64,000 nt of DNA from Uruburuella suis (GCF_004341385.1 NZ_SLXE01000013.1:2943-66942); one strand, 5' to 3'; positions 16,550 to 25,666 are shown, numbered from the stretch's first letter. A program made the numbers and translations. The notes: a model not told the origin generated them from the sequence alone.

Positions 16550-17275
16550 ATGCCCGCCCTTTTGCCGCCCTTCACCCTCATGCCCGCCGACACCTTCGAT
16601 TTATCCGCCCGCTCTTGGGCCGACAACGAACGCGCCTTGCTGGCCGCTATCCCCGCCGCCGAACAAGGCATTGCGCTAATACACGAAGGCGGCGACGGCA
16701 TCGTGGTGCCGCGCAGCTACCAACAAGGCAAACCCGCTTTTCAAACGGCCTGCCAAACGCTGGCTGCCGAAGGTTTGCAGGTGCATGTGCGCCTCTCCGG
16801 CGGCGGCGTGGTGCCGCAAGGCGCAGGCGTGGTGAACCTGCATTTGGGCTACATCGTCGACACGTCCAACCCGCTCTTGGTGGCCGAAGCGCATTATCAG
16901 GCGCTGTGCGGCTTATTGACTGATTTGTTTGAACATTTCGGCATTCGCACCAGCGCCCAAACCGTGCAAGGCTCGTTTTGCGACGGCCGCTACAATCTGG
17001 CCGCCGCCGGCCGCAAAATCGCCGGCACCGCCCAACATTGGCAACGCGACCCAAGCGCGCCCAACCGCTACCGCGTGCTCTCGCATGCCGTGATTCTCGC
17101 CGCCGACCCCGCCACGCTCACCGAGCGCGCCAACCGCTTCGAGCAGGCGCTGGGCAGCGACACCCGCTACCGTGCCGACAAAACCACTTCGCTGCTGGAA
17201 TTGGCCGGCGCAAACGGCGCAGCAAGCTTGGCCGCCTTGCAGGCCATCATCAAAACGCATTGCACAATCAATTAA
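16550..17275 (+). CDS. Lipoate-protein ligase A family protein
   Basis: This 241-residue protein has the BPL/LplA cofactor transferase fold. RLSGGGVVPQGAGVVNLHL (residues 81-99) matches the family RRxSGGGAVxHxxGxxN block, and GRKIAGTAQHW (154-164, with Lys156) supplies the lysine that binds the lipoyl-adenylate. The probable job is to attach lipoate or a scavenged precursor to a lipoyl domain. It lies just after the stand-alone lipoyl protein, which may be its substrate. The frame is open to a TTG at 16469, but the ATG at 16550 begins the conserved part. Target and cofactor are inferred. Confidence 0.82.
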   Translation: MPALLPPFTLMPADTFDLSARSWADNERALLAAIPAAEQGIALIHEGGDGIVVPRSYQQGKPAFQTACQTLAAEGLQVHVRLSGGGVVPQGAGVVNLHLGYIVDTSNPLLVAEAHYQALCGLLTDLFEHFGIRTSAQTVQGSFCDGRYNLAAAGRKIAGTAQHWQRDPSAPNRYRVLSHAVILAADPATLTERANRFEQALGSDTRYRADKTTSLLELAGANGAASLAALQAIIKTHCTIN

Positions 17276-17298
17276 CTTGGCAACAGATGTTTTTCTAA

Positions 17299-17330
17299 AA
17301 AGGCCGTCTGAAAGGTTTCAGACGGCCTTT
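17299..17330 (+). terminator. DUS-pair terminator after the lipoate ligase gene
   Basis: AAAGGCCGTCTGAAA and TTTCAGACGGCCTTT form a long stem with a minimal loop, 24 bp after the stop. Confidence 0.85.
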
Positions 17331-17339
17331 GTGCACCAT

Positions 17340-17382
17340 GCGTACGATTACGCTTTGTTTGCACAAAGCTAATCGTACCTAC
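17340..17382. repeat. Family B palindrome, copy 3
   Basis: GCGTACGATTA and TAATCGTACCTAC are inverted around an extended loop that itself pairs (CTTTGTTTGCACAAAG). Confidence 0.8.
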
Positions 17383-17503
17383 GCCGGTTTTCAGACGGCC
17401 TATCTCATCATTCGATAAACATTTCAACGGCTTGAATCATTGCTAACAAAGGCCGTCTGAAAAAAAGGCCGTCTGAAAGGTTTCAGACGGCATCTGTGCG
17501 CCA

Positions 17504-17547
17504 TGCGTACGATTACGCTTTGCTTACACAAAACTAATCGTACCTAC
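17504..17547. repeat. Family B palindrome, copy 4
   Basis: Second copy of the extended-loop palindrome, within the ~140-bp direct duplication. Confidence 0.8.
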
Positions 17548-17806
17548 GTTGGTTTTCAGACGGCCTATCCCATCATTCGATAAAAATTTCAATGGCTTAA
17601 ATAATAAAAGCACCAATCCGCCCGGCTCCGCCGCAACGCCGCATGCGCCCGCTGCCGCTTTGATGGTTGCCCTAGAGCAATAAATCCAGTATGTTAGGCT
17701 ACAAGACACTACATCCGCCACAAGGCCGCATCAATAAACCAAGCCCGGCAAAGTAGTGCGCACATAATAGCGAAAACCGAACAATCCATAACAGGAAAAT
17801 TCCATC

Positions 17807-20800
17807 ATGAGCCCCATCGACGCCTTAATCAATCAATTGCAACAATTGGCCGAAAACCAAGGCCTGCCTGCCGGCTTTGCCCAATTTCTGCAATATTATT
17901 ATGAAGATGCCGATATCGACGATTTAAACCATTATGCCTTGCCGCAGCTTTTGGCCGGCGCGCTGAGCCATTATCACTTTGCCGGCGAGCCGCGCCGGCG
18001 CGGGCAGGCGCGTTTGCGCTGCCTGCAGCAAGACACCGAAGCGGCTTTTGCGCCCGGCAATATGGTGATTGAAATCGTTACCGACGACATGCCTTTTTTG
18101 ATTGATTCCACCATTTTGAATATCAACAACCACGATGGCCATCTCAATTGGATTGTGCACCCGGTGATCACCGCCCAGCGCAACGAAGCGGGCGAAATCA
18201 AGCAATGGCTGCGCAGCAAAAACAGCGACCCAAACAAAGAATCGCTGATTCAAATCAGCCTGCAAGCCCTGCCCGAGCAGCAGGCGCAGGCGCTCAGCGA
18301 TGCTTTGCAAACCATGCTGGGCAATCTGCACGCGGTGGTAGACGATGAAGCGGCCATGCGTGAAAAAATCCGCCACATCCAAGGACAAATCATTGCCGAA
18401 GGCCGCACCGAGCAAGCCGAAGTGGTGGCCTTTTTAGAATGGATGGCCAACAACCATTATCTCTTCATGGGCTTTTGCGAATACGACCTCATCACCGATG
18501 CGGCAGGCGAAGCCCAGCTGCAAGTGGTGGAAGGCAGCGGCTTGGGCATCTTGGCCCACCGGCGCGCGCCCGCTTATTCTTCGGGCTTTGCCGCTCTGAA
18601 TGCGGCCGACAAAAAAACCTGGTTGGAGGGTGAGCGGCTGATTCTGAACAAATCGCAGCGCCGCGCCAATCTGCACCGCAATGCTTATTATGATTTGGTG
18701 GGCATTCAAAAGCTGGATGCTTTGGGCAATGTGGTGGGGCAATGGCGCTTCACCGGCCTCTACACCGCCCAGGCTTATTTATCCAGCGTGTGGGATATTC
18801 CCATTCTGCGCCAGAAAAGCCAATATGTGGTCGAGCAGTGCGACTTTATCCGCGGCGGCTATAAAGACAAAATGCTGCATTTTGTGTTGCAGGCTTATCC
18901 GCGCGACGAATTGTTTGAAATCGCCGCACCGGCGCTGGCCGACACCGCCGAGGGCATGGTGTCGCTCAACGAGCGCCCGCGCGTGCGCCTGTTTACCCGC
19001 ACCGATGATTTCAAGCGCTATGTGAGCGCCATTGTTTACCTGCCGCGCGAGCCATTCAACACCGAGCTGCGCCAGCGCGTGCGCCGCCATCTGGCCGAAG
19101 CTTTTGCCGCCACCGAAAGCGATTTTGCGGTGCAGCTTTTGGGCGAAAGCCCGCTGGCGCGGCTGCATTTTGTGTTTCGCACCCACGCTTCCACCCTGCC
19201 CGATTTCAACACCGCCGCGCTGGAGCAAGACATTCACACCATGGTGCGCGGCTGGCACAGCGATTGGCAGCAGCTGGCCGCCCAGCAAGGCCTGAGCGCC
19301 GAGCAAACCGGCCCTTATGAGCAGGCTTTTTCTGCGGGCTATCGAGAAAATTTCAGCCCCGCCCAAGCGCTGGAAGATATCCGCGCCATCCAAGTTTTGG
19401 ATCAACAAGACAACACCGCCATGCGCATGGGCTTGCAGCCGGGCAACCCCGCTGCGCCTTATTGGCTGAAAATGTATTTCAACGGCACAAGCCCCAGCCT
19501 GTCGAAAACCCTGCCCATCATCGAAAACCTCGGCTTGTCGGTGTATGCCGAAGAGCCCTACCGCATCCGCCGCAGCGGCGCTGAAGTGGGCTTGAGCCAT
19601 TTCAGCCTCTCTTTGCCCGAAGGCCTGAGCGCCGACTTTATCAATCAAGAAAGCACGCGCAGCAATATGCTCGCGCTTCTTGATGCCGTGTGGCAAGGCC
19701 GGGTGGAAAACGACCGCTTCAACGCCTTGGTGGCGGCCGCCGGCATCACTTGGCGCAGCAGCGTGCTGATGCGCGCCTTGGCCAAATTCCTCAAGCAGGC
19801 CACGCTGCCTTTCGGCCAGCCTTATGTGGAGCAATGCTTAATGCGCCACGGCGCGATTGTGGCCAACTTAGTGGCGCTGTTTCACGCCCGCCTGCATCCC
19901 GTCGACGCCGACGAGGCTCGCGCCCAAGCGCTTCAAGCGGCCATCAAAACGCAGCTGGCCGATGTGCCCAGCCTCGATGAAGACCGCATTCTCAACGCTT
20001 TCATGACAGTGATTCTGGCGATTGAGCGCACCAATTTCTGGCAGCCCGATGCCTCAGGCAAGCCCAAGCAAGACATCAGCTTTAAAATCCGCTCGGCGCA
20101 AATCGACTTTCTGCCCAAGCCGCACCCCTTGTTTGAAATCTGGGTATACAGCCCGCGCGTGGAAGGCACGCATTTGCGCGGCGCCAAAGTGGCGCGCGGC
20201 GGCCTGCGCTGGTCGGACCGCATGGAAGACTTCCGCACCGAAGTGCTGGGCTTGGTAAAAGCGCAAATGGTGAAAAATGCCGTGATTGTGCCGCACGGCT
20301 CCAAAGGCGGCTTTGTGTGCAAACAATTGCCGCCGCCCAGCGAGCGCGAAGCCTATGCCGCCGAAGGCGTGGCCTGCTATCAGATTTTCATCAACGCGCT
20401 GCTCGATCTCACCGACAACCTCAAACAAGGCGATATTATCGCGCCGGCCGATGTGAAGCGCCGCGATGAAGACGACCCCTATTTGGTGGTGGCCGCCGAC
20501 AAAGGCACCGCCCGCTTCTCCGATGTGGCCAACGGCATTGCGCAGGCGCACGGCTTTTGGCTTGATGATGCCTTCGCTTCCGGCGGCTCCGCCGGCTACG
20601 ACCACAAAGGCATGGGCATCACCGCCCGTGGCGCGTGGGAATCGGTGAAACGCCATTTCCGCCACTTGGGCAAAAACATCCAAACCGAAGATTTCACCGT
20701 GGTGGGCATCGGCGACATGGGCGGCGATGTGTTTGGCAACGGCATGCTGCTCTCGCGCCACATCCGCCTTAAAGCCGCCTTCAACCACCGCCACATCTTT

Positions 20801-22564
20801 ATCGACCCCAATCCCGATGCCGCCACGAGCTTTGCCGAGCGCCAGCGCCTGTTTAACGCCGTGGCCGGCTGGGATCAATACGACAGCGCCCTGATTTCCG
20901 AGGGCGGCGGCGTGTATGAGCGCAATGTGAAAAGCATCAAGCTCAGCCCCGAAGTGAAAGCCTGGCTGGGCACCGATGCCGAGAGCCTGCCGCCCAGCGT
21001 GCTGATTCACGAACTGCTCAAAGCCGATGTGGAGCTGCTCTACAACGGCGGCATCGGCACTTATATCAAAGCCAGCACCGAAGCCCACGCCCAAGCGCAA
21101 GACCGTGCCAACGACGATTTGCGCGTAGACGGGCGCGACATCAAAGCCAAAGTGTTGGGCGAAGGCGGCAACCTCGGCGCCACCCAGCTTGGCCGCATCG
21201 AATATTGGCAGGCAGGCGGGCGCTGCTGCACCGATGCCATCGACAATTCCGCCGGCGTCGATTGCTCCGACCACGAAGTGAACATCAAAATCCTGCTCGG
21301 CGCCCAAGTGCAGCAAGGCCGCCTCACCCTGCCCGAGCGCAACGAATTGCTCAAGGAAATGACCGACAACGTGGCCGCCTTGGTGCTGCGCGACAACTAC
21401 CTGCAAACGCAGATTCTCGCCATGAACCAGCTCAATCCGCACGCCTTTTTACACGCCCATGCCGATTTGATTATGTTTTTGCGCGAACACGCAGGCTTGA
21501 GCCGCAAGCTCGAATTTCTGCCCAACGATGCCGAAATCAAGCAGCGCGACCAAGCGCAGCAAGGGCTGGCCAATCCCGAAGTGGCGGTGTTGCTCTCCTA
21601 CAGCAAAATCCATTGCCAAAGCGAATTGCTCGCAAGCGATTTGCCCGACGATGCCAACTTTCTGCCCGTGCTCACCCAATATTTCCCCGCCGCCCTGCAA
21701 CAGCGCTATGCCGACCAAATGAGCAGCCATTACCTCAAGCGCGAAATCATCGCCAACCAGCTGGCCAACCGCGTGGTCAACCGCATGGGCATCAGCTTTG
21801 TGCAGCGCTTCAGCACCGAAATGGATGCCAGCGTGGCCGATGTGGTGCGCGCCTATTGGATAGCCAGCGAATTGTTTGACGGCGAAGCGCGTTTTGCCCA
21901 AATCGAAGCGCTCGACAACCGCATGCCCGCGCGCGAGCAAATGCAGCTCATGGCCGCCTTCGCCCGCCTGCTCAACCGCGTGGCACGCCAATTGCTGCGC
22001 CACAAGCAGCCCTTTGGCGACATCGGCGCCTTTATCGAACGCTACCGCGCCCCCGTGCAGCAATTGCTGCAACAGCTGCCACAATGGGTGCGCGCCGAGC
22101 AACACCCCGGCGTGCAGAAAGAAGAAGCCAAATTGCAGCGCTTCGGCGTGTTTGACGATGCCGACACCGCCTTCTTGGCGCGGCTGCCCTATGCCGAAAA
22201 CAGCATCGCCATTCTCGACTTGGCGCAGCAGCAGCAACGCGGCCTCGCCGAAGTGGGCGCAGCCTACTTTGCCCTATCGGAAAAGCTGAGCATGGGCTGG
22301 CTCTACCGCGCCATTGCCGCCCTGCCGCGCCACAACCAATGGCAAAACCAAGCCTGCTTAGCCGTGCGCGAAGACATCCAAACCCTGCATCTGCTCGCCA
22401 CCGAAAAATGGCTCACCAGCGATGGCAACGCCGAAGCACGCGCCGGGCTCGAAAGCATTTTGGAAAAAGCCGGCCAGCAAATCAGCGCCATGCAGGCCTA
22501 TGAGCAAACCGATCTGGCCATGCTCTCCGCCCTCGCCCGCAGCCTGCTCAGATTACTGGCTTAA
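17807..22564 (+). CDS. NAD-specific glutamate dehydrogenase, large (180-kDa) type
   Basis: This 1585-residue protein is the giant bacterial NAD-dependent glutamate dehydrogenase, which converts glutamate to 2-oxoglutarate and ammonia. The long N-terminal half (ACT-like regulatory segments) leads to a catalytic core near residues 770-1150 with HGSKGGFVCKQLP (catalytic lysine region), VAADKGTARFSDVAN and the Rossmann segment VGIGDMGGDVFGNGML. A helical C-terminal domain follows. The length is typical for this class and about three times that of ordinary GDHs. AGGAAA precedes the ATG. It is monocistronic, closed by a DUS-pair terminator. Confidence 0.94.
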   Translation: MSPIDALINQLQQLAENQGLPAGFAQFLQYYYEDADIDDLNHYALPQLLAGALSHYHFAGEPRRRGQARLRCLQQDTEAAFAPGNMVIEIVTDDMPFLIDSTILNINNHDGHLNWIVHPVITAQRNEAGEIKQWLRSKNSDPNKESLIQISLQALPEQQAQALSDALQTMLGNLHAVVDDEAAMREKIRHIQGQIIAEGRTEQAEVVAFLEWMANNHYLFMGFCEYDLITDAAGEAQLQVVEGSGLGILAHRRAPAYSSGFAALNAADKKTWLEGERLILNKSQRRANLHRNAYYDLVGIQKLDALGNVVGQWRFTGLYTAQAYLSSVWDIPILRQKSQYVVEQCDFIRGGYKDKMLHFVLQAYPRDELFEIAAPALADTAEGMVSLNERPRVRLFTRTDDFKRYVSAIVYLPREPFNTELRQRVRRHLAEAFAATESDFAVQLLGESPLARLHFVFRTHASTLPDFNTAALEQDIHTMVRGWHSDWQQLAAQQGLSAEQTGPYEQAFSAGYRENFSPAQALEDIRAIQVLDQQDNTAMRMGLQPGNPAAPYWLKMYFNGTSPSLSKTLPIIENLGLSVYAEEPYRIRRSGAEVGLSHFSLSLPEGLSADFINQESTRSNMLALLDAVWQGRVENDRFNALVAAAGITWRSSVLMRALAKFLKQATLPFGQPYVEQCLMRHGAIVANLVALFHARLHPVDADEARAQALQAAIKTQLADVPSLDEDRILNAFMTVILAIERTNFWQPDASGKPKQDISFKIRSAQIDFLPKPHPLFEIWVYSPRVEGTHLRGAKVARGGLRWSDRMEDFRTEVLGLVKAQMVKNAVIVPHGSKGGFVCKQLPPPSEREAYAAEGVACYQIFINALLDLTDNLKQGDIIAPADVKRRDEDDPYLVVAADKGTARFSDVANGIAQAHGFWLDDAFASGGSAGYDHKGMGITARGAWESVKRHFRHLGKNIQTEDFTVVGIGDMGGDVFGNGMLLSRHIRLKAAFNHRHIFIDPNPDAATSFAERQRLFNAVAGWDQYDSALISEGGGVYERNVKSIKLSPEVKAWLGTDAESLPPSVLIHELLKADVELLYNGGIGTYIKASTEAHAQAQDRANDDLRVDGRDIKAKVLGEGGNLGATQLGRIEYWQAGGRCCTDAIDNSAGVDCSDHEVNIKILLGAQVQQGRLTLPERNELLKEMTDNVAALVLRDNYLQTQILAMNQLNPHAFLHAHADLIMFLREHAGLSRKLEFLPNDAEIKQRDQAQQGLANPEVAVLLSYSKIHCQSELLASDLPDDANFLPVLTQYFPAALQQRYADQMSSHYLKREIIANQLANRVVNRMGISFVQRFSTEMDASVADVVRAYWIASELFDGEARFAQIEALDNRMPAREQMQLMAAFARLLNRVARQLLRHKQPFGDIGAFIERYRAPVQQLLQQLPQWVRAEQHPGVQKEEAKLQRFGVFDDADTAFLARLPYAENSIAILDLAQQQQRGLAEVGAAYFALSEKLSMGWLYRAIAALPRHNQWQNQACLAVREDIQTLHLLATEKWLTSDGNAEARAGLESILEKAGQQISAMQAYEQTDLAMLSALARSLLRLLA

Positions 22565-22584
22565 TGCAACATCCGCTTGAAAGC

Positions 22585-22615
22585 AAAGGCCGTCTGAAAC
22601 TTTCAGACGGCCTTT
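22585..22615 (+). terminator. DUS-pair terminator after the glutamate dehydrogenase gene
   Basis: AAAGGCCGTCTGAAA and TTTCAGACGGCCTTT nearly abut, 20 bp after the stop. Confidence 0.85.
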
Positions 22616-22632
22616 ATTGACAAAATCACAAA

Positions 22633-22737
22633 CCCGCCAAACGCGTGCGTGCCTATGGCACACACCCTACACACGAATCAAGAAACCGCCGCTCGACGGT
22701 AGGGTGTGTGGCGCAAGCCACGCACGCGTTTGGCGGG
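22633..22737. repeat. Family A paired REP element, copy 1
   Basis: Two REPs face each other. Each begins GTAGGGTGTGTG and forms a small hairpin: GTGGC-GCAA-GCCAC on the plus strand and GTGCC-ATA-GGCAC on the minus strand. The outer ends CCCGCCAAACGCG and CGCGTTTGGCGGG are also inverted repeats. Confidence 0.9.
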
Positions 22738-22825
22738 GAAATGGTTTATGCCCCCATGCCGTCTGAAAAAGAAAAGGCCGTCTGAAAGAAAAGTTTCAGA
22801 CGGCCTTTAAATCAAAAACCTTAAA

Positions 22826-22923
22826 CCCGAAAAACGCGTGCGTGCCTATGGCACACACCCTACACACAAATCAAGAAACCGCCGCTCGACGGTAGGGTGT
22901 GTGGCGCAAGCCACGCACGCGTT
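22826..22923. repeat. Family A paired REP element, copy 2
   Basis: Same structure as copy 1. It ends 22 bp before the stop codon of the RAYT gene, and a DUS hairpin lies on its left. Confidence 0.9.
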
Positions 22924-22944
22924 CTCAAATATAAACGCCAATCC

Positions 22945-23475
22945 CTATTCCCCCAAATTCATCACCGAGCTTTCCTTACTTCCGCCCCAATCCAACGCAA
23001 ACAAGCCTCGCCGGACATCACGGTGGAATGAAGAAAACGGCCACTCTTTCACGCTATTCACCAAGCCATGTTTCACCGGGTTGAAATACACATAATCCAC
23101 ACACCGCCGCAAATCAGCATCATCGCATACCGTATGTTCATAAAAGCGCCGTTGCCAAATCCCTTTTTCCCGCCGCCGCTTCTTACTTGCAGAAATATTT
23201 TCAAGCGATTCGAATGCATCGGAAAATTTCGTTTTCAACAAACGCCAGCGCAGCGAATAATCATCATCGCCATCAGGCAAAGCCCAAACCGCATGAATAT
23301 GATTCGGCAACACACAAACCGCCACCGTTTCAAAAGCATAACGTTGTTGCACAAAAGCATAAGCTTCACGCAGCAAATCAATTTGCTCGACCAGCAGGCA
23401 GGATTTTGAATTTGCCAATTTTACCGTAAAGAAAAACGTGCCGCCCGCAAGATAATTCCGACGATAATGAGACAT
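22945..23475 (-). CDS. REP-associated tyrosine transposase (RAYT)
   Basis: This 176-residue protein belongs to the Y1/HUH transposase superfamily related to IS200/IS605 TnpA. The metal-binding HUH motif is PNHIHAVW (His59 and His61). The catalytic tyrosine lies in DYVYFNPVKHGLV (Tyr129, or less likely Tyr131), the pattern typical of RAYTs. RAYTs cut and join single-stranded REP hairpins headed by a GTAG-type tetranucleotide. Family A REP pairs with this head flank the gene on both sides. AAGGGA precedes the ATG. All key residues are intact, so the enzyme may be active. Confidence 0.9.
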   Translation of the reverse strand: MSHYRRNYLAGGTFFFTVKLANSKSCLLVEQIDLLREAYAFVQQRYAFETVAVCVLPNHIHAVWALPDGDDDYSLRWRLLKTKFSDAFESLENISASKKRRREKGIWQRRFYEHTVCDDADLRRCVDYVYFNPVKHGLVNSVKEWPFSSFHRDVRRGLFALDWGGSKESSVMNLGE

Positions 23476-23584
23476 TTATTTCCCTTGTTATTATTTGTTC
23501 GTTTCAATCATAGCAAAGCGCTTAGAAAAGAAAAGCCCGTCTGAAAGAAAAGTTTCAGACGGCCTTTATTTCCAAAATCAAAAA

Positions 23585-23690
23585 CCCGAAAAACGCGTGC
23601 GTGCCTGTGGCACACACCCTACACACAAATCAAGAAACCACCGCCCAACGGTAGGGTGTGTGGCGCAAGCCACGCACGCGTTTAGCGGGT
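23585..23690. repeat. Family A paired REP element, copy 3
   Basis: REP pair with intact GTGGC-GCAA-GCCAC hairpin, first unit of the tandem field upstream of the RAYT gene. Confidence 0.9.
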
Positions 23691-23817
23691 GGAATGGGTT
23701 ATGCAGGCTACGCTGGCTTGTTATTAGTTACTCGTTTCAATCATAGCAAAGCGCTTAGAAAAGAAAAGGCCGTCTGAAAGAAAAATTTCAGACGGCCTTT
23801 GTTTCCAAAATCACAAA

Positions 23818-23922
23818 CCCGAAAAACGCGTGCGTGCCTGTGGCACACACCCTACACACAAACCAAAAAACCGCCGCCCGACGGTAGGGTGTGTGGCGCA
23901 AGCCACGCACGCGTTTGGCGGG
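23818..23922. repeat. Family A paired REP element, copy 4
   Basis: REP pair 233 bp after copy 3 with almost the same sequence. Confidence 0.9.
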
Positions 23923-24050
23923 TGGAATGGGTTATGCAGGCTACGCTGGCTTGTTATTATTTGTTCGTTTCAATCATAGCAAAGCGCTTAGAAAAGAAAA
24001 GGCCGTCTGAAAGAAAAATTTCAGACGGCCTTTATTTCCCAAATCACAAA

Positions 24051-24153
24051 CCCGAAAAACGCGTGCGTGCCTGTGGCACACACCCTACACACAAATCAAG
24101 AAACCACCGCCCAACGGTAGGGTGTGTGGCGCAAGCCACCACGCGTTTGGCGG
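24051..24153. repeat. Family A paired REP element, copy 5
   Basis: REP pair with a 2-bp deletion in the right stem (GCCACCACGCG in place of GCCACGCACGCG). Confidence 0.88.
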
Positions 24154-24244
24154 GTGGAATGGGTTATGCAGGCTACGCCGTCTGAAAAAGAAAAGCCCGT
24201 CTGAAAGAAAAGTTTCAGACGGGCTTTATTTCCAAAATCAAAAA

Positions 24245-24350
24245 CCCGAAAAACGCGTGCGTGCCTGTGGCACACACCCTACACACGAATCAAAAAACCG
24301 CCGCCCAACGGTAGGGAGTGTGGCGCAAGCCACGCACGCGTTTGACGGGT
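24245..24350. repeat. Family A paired REP element, copy 6
   Basis: REP pair with GTAGGGAGTG in the right unit. It belongs to the shorter 194-bp repeat type. Confidence 0.88.
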
Positions 24351-24438
24351 GGAATGGGTTATGCCCCCATGCCGTCTGAAAAAGAAAAGCCCGTCTGAAA
24401 GAAAAGTTTCAGACGGCCTTTATTTCCAAAATCAAAAA

Positions 24439-24543
24439 CCCGAAAAACGCGTGCGTGCCTGTGGCACACACCCTACACACGAATCAAAAAACCACCGCAC
24501 GACGGTAGGGTGTGTGGCGCAAGCCACGCACGCGTTTGGCGGG
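24439..24543. repeat. Family A paired REP element, copy 7
   Basis: Last REP pair of the tandem field, intact in both hairpins. Confidence 0.9.
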
Positions 24544-24603
24544 TGGAATGGGTTATGCAGGCTACGCTGGCTAATCGTACCTACGGAAACGAACGCAAAC
24601 CGC

Positions 24604-24638
24604 GTAGGTACGATTAGCGCAGCGTAATCGTACGCATG
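24604..24638. repeat. Family B palindrome, copy 5
   Basis: GTAGGTACGATTA and TAATCGTACGCA are inverted. A lone half unit (CTAATCGTACCTAC) lies just to the left at 24571-24584. Confidence 0.85.
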
Positions 24639-24750
24639 AAACTCACCGCACACCCAAAAACCAAACAAGCCGTCTGAATAGCCAAGTTTCAGACGGCTTG
24701 TGAGGTTTTCATCAACTTAACGCCGATAGCGTGCGCGATGTGTGCGATGC

Positions 24751-24792
24751 ATGCGTACGATTACGCCGCCTTTGGGCGGCGTGCGTACCTAC
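24751..24792. repeat. Family B palindrome, copy 6
   Basis: Variant with a stable inner stem GCCGCC-TTTG-GGCGGC between the GTACGATTA-type arms. Confidence 0.75.
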
Positions 24793-24819
24793 GGCGCTGC
24801 ATTCAAAGCGACATCCGAC

Positions 24820-24864
24820 GTAGGTACGATTAGCTTTGTCAAAACAAAGCGTAATCGTACGCAT
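24820..24864. repeat. Family B palindrome, copy 7
   Basis: GTAGGTACGATTA and TAATCGTACGCA are inverted around a loop that pairs internally (GCTTTGTCAAAACAAAGC). Confidence 0.8.
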
Positions 24865-24977
24865 GAAACTCACCGCACACCCAAAAACCAAACAAGCCGT
24901 CTGAATAGCCAAGTTTCAGACGGCTTGTGAGGTTTTCATCAACTTAACGCCGATAGCGTGCGCGATGTGCGAAACGC

Positions 24978-25020
24978 ATGCGTACGATTACGCCGCCTTT
25001 GGGCGGCGTGCGTACCTACG
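24978..25020. repeat. Family B palindrome, copy 8
   Basis: Second copy of the GCCGCC-loop variant, part of the 227-bp duplication. Confidence 0.75.
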
Positions 25021-25035
25021 GCGCTACGGCGCTGG

Positions 25036-25548
25036 CTACGGCGCTTTCATGGTGCAATTGTTCACATCCAACCCGGTGTTGGCGGCGGCGGCGGGCAGGG
25101 TGATTTCACATTGCCATGCGCCATCGGTGTTGCGCAGCATTTGGATGGTGGCGCCGTTTAGCACGGAAGCCACGTCGCCGCCCATCTCGCCTTCGAGCCC
25201 TTGGAATGTGCCGCCGCTGCCGCTGATGGTGGCCAGGCGGATGATGTTGGAAGCGGGATTGCTGCCGTTGAGGCCGATGTATTCGTAGGTTTTGCCGTTA
25301 TCGCCGGTTTGGCCGTCCTGGCTTTCGTCCACGGTGGGGAAGCCACCGCGCAGTAAGATGGTTTCGATGGCAACGCGGGTGGAATTCAGCTCATACACGG
25401 CGCGGGTGAGCTGGGTTTTGGCCACATATTGCTGGTAAAGCGGCAAGGCAACAGCGGCAAGAATGCCGATAATCGCAATAGTGATCATCAGCTCAATCAG
25501 GGTGAAGCCGCGAATAAGGCGGCTTGGCGGAAATTCATGTGCATACAT
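25036..25548 (-). CDS. Type IV pilin-like protein
   Basis: This 170-residue prepilin has a 14-residue positively charged leader. The prepilin peptidase site RG/FTLIELM carries the Glu5 of mature pilin, and the hydrophobic helix IAIIGILAAVALPLY follows. A Cys pair near the C-terminus (WQC and NNC) would close a D-region loop. The globular part resembles minor or PilA-type pilins rather than ComP, but no firm assignment is possible. It lies 118 bp downstream of a second pilin gene, with a terminator between. A family B palindrome borders its 3' end. Confidence 0.85.
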   Translation of the reverse strand: MYAHEFPPSRLIRGFTLIELMITIAIIGILAAVALPLYQQYVAKTQLTRAVYELNSTRVAIETILLRGGFPTVDESQDGQTGDNGKTYEYIGLNGSNPASNIIRLATISGSGGTFQGLEGEMGGDVASVLNGATIQMLRNTDGAWQCEITLPAAAANTGLDVNNCTMKAP

Positions 25549-25622
25549 AGTCGTGCCTTTGGCTATGTTGGGATTTTCTTATTATTCAGGGGCGGTCATC
25601 CGAGCGGAAACCGCTTATAAAA

Positions 25623-25647
25623 ACGCACCGCAGATTAAGCGGTGCGT
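25623..25647 (-). terminator. Terminator after the second pilin gene
   Basis: ACGCACCGC and GCGGTGCGT form a perfect 9-bp stem with a 7-base loop, 20 bp beyond the pilin stop on the minus strand. Confidence 0.8.
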
Positions 25648-25666
25648 TGATTTAAGTTACTACTTA

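Larger units (their letters stand above)
17331..17806. other. Duplicated repeat region before the glutamate dehydrogenase gene
   Basis: A segment of about 140 bp (DUS hairpin, family B palindrome with an extended loop, DUS, then CATCATTCGATAAA) occurs twice, from about 17299 and from about 17468. The last 190 bp hold no convincing gene and presumably contain the promoter of the gene at 17807. Confidence 0.65.
23476..24560. repeat. Tandem repeat field of REP pairs and DUS hairpins
   Basis: Five units repeat with spacings of 233, 233, 194 and 194 bp. Each has a DUS hairpin (AAAGGCCGTCTGAAAGAAAA type) and a family A REP pair, followed by TGGAATGGGTTATGC. The 233-bp units also contain ~50 bp identical to the region just upstream of the RAYT gene (TTGTTATTA to GCGCTTAGAAAAG). 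No gene is seen. Confidence 0.9.
24561..25035. repeat. Duplicated 227-bp segment with family B palindromes
   Basis: The segment CGTACGCATGAAACTCACCG, then a DUS hairpin, GTGAGGTTTTCATCAACTTA and a palindrome with loop GCCGCCTTTGGGCGGC occurs twice, offset by 227 bp (from about 24630 and 24857). No gene is seen. Confidence 0.8.

Noticed and set aside
20054..21442. Open frame of 462 codons on the minus strand inside the glutamate dehydrogenase gene
   Set aside because: It is antisense to a clearly conserved enzyme, is made of His/Gly/Ala-rich low-complexity sequence, and results from GC-rich third positions. Similar shadow frames lie opposite ftsY, tpsA, pdxA, trehalase and acoB.
23476..24560. 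CRISPR-like regular repeat field
   Set aside because: The repeats are 194-233 bp with internal palindromes and near-identical spacers, and no cas genes are present. They are REP pairs with DUS hairpins.
22838..24627. Series of 80-130 codon frames containing RVRACGTHPTHKS-like peptides
   Set aside because: These frames are translations of the REP elements themselves and recur wherever the repeat occurs. They have no ribosome sites.
25036..25548. ComP, the DUS receptor pilin
   Set aside because: The protein is a pilin of suitable size, but the extended leader and the cysteine pattern alone do not identify ComP, and I could not confirm the conserved DUS-binding residues.
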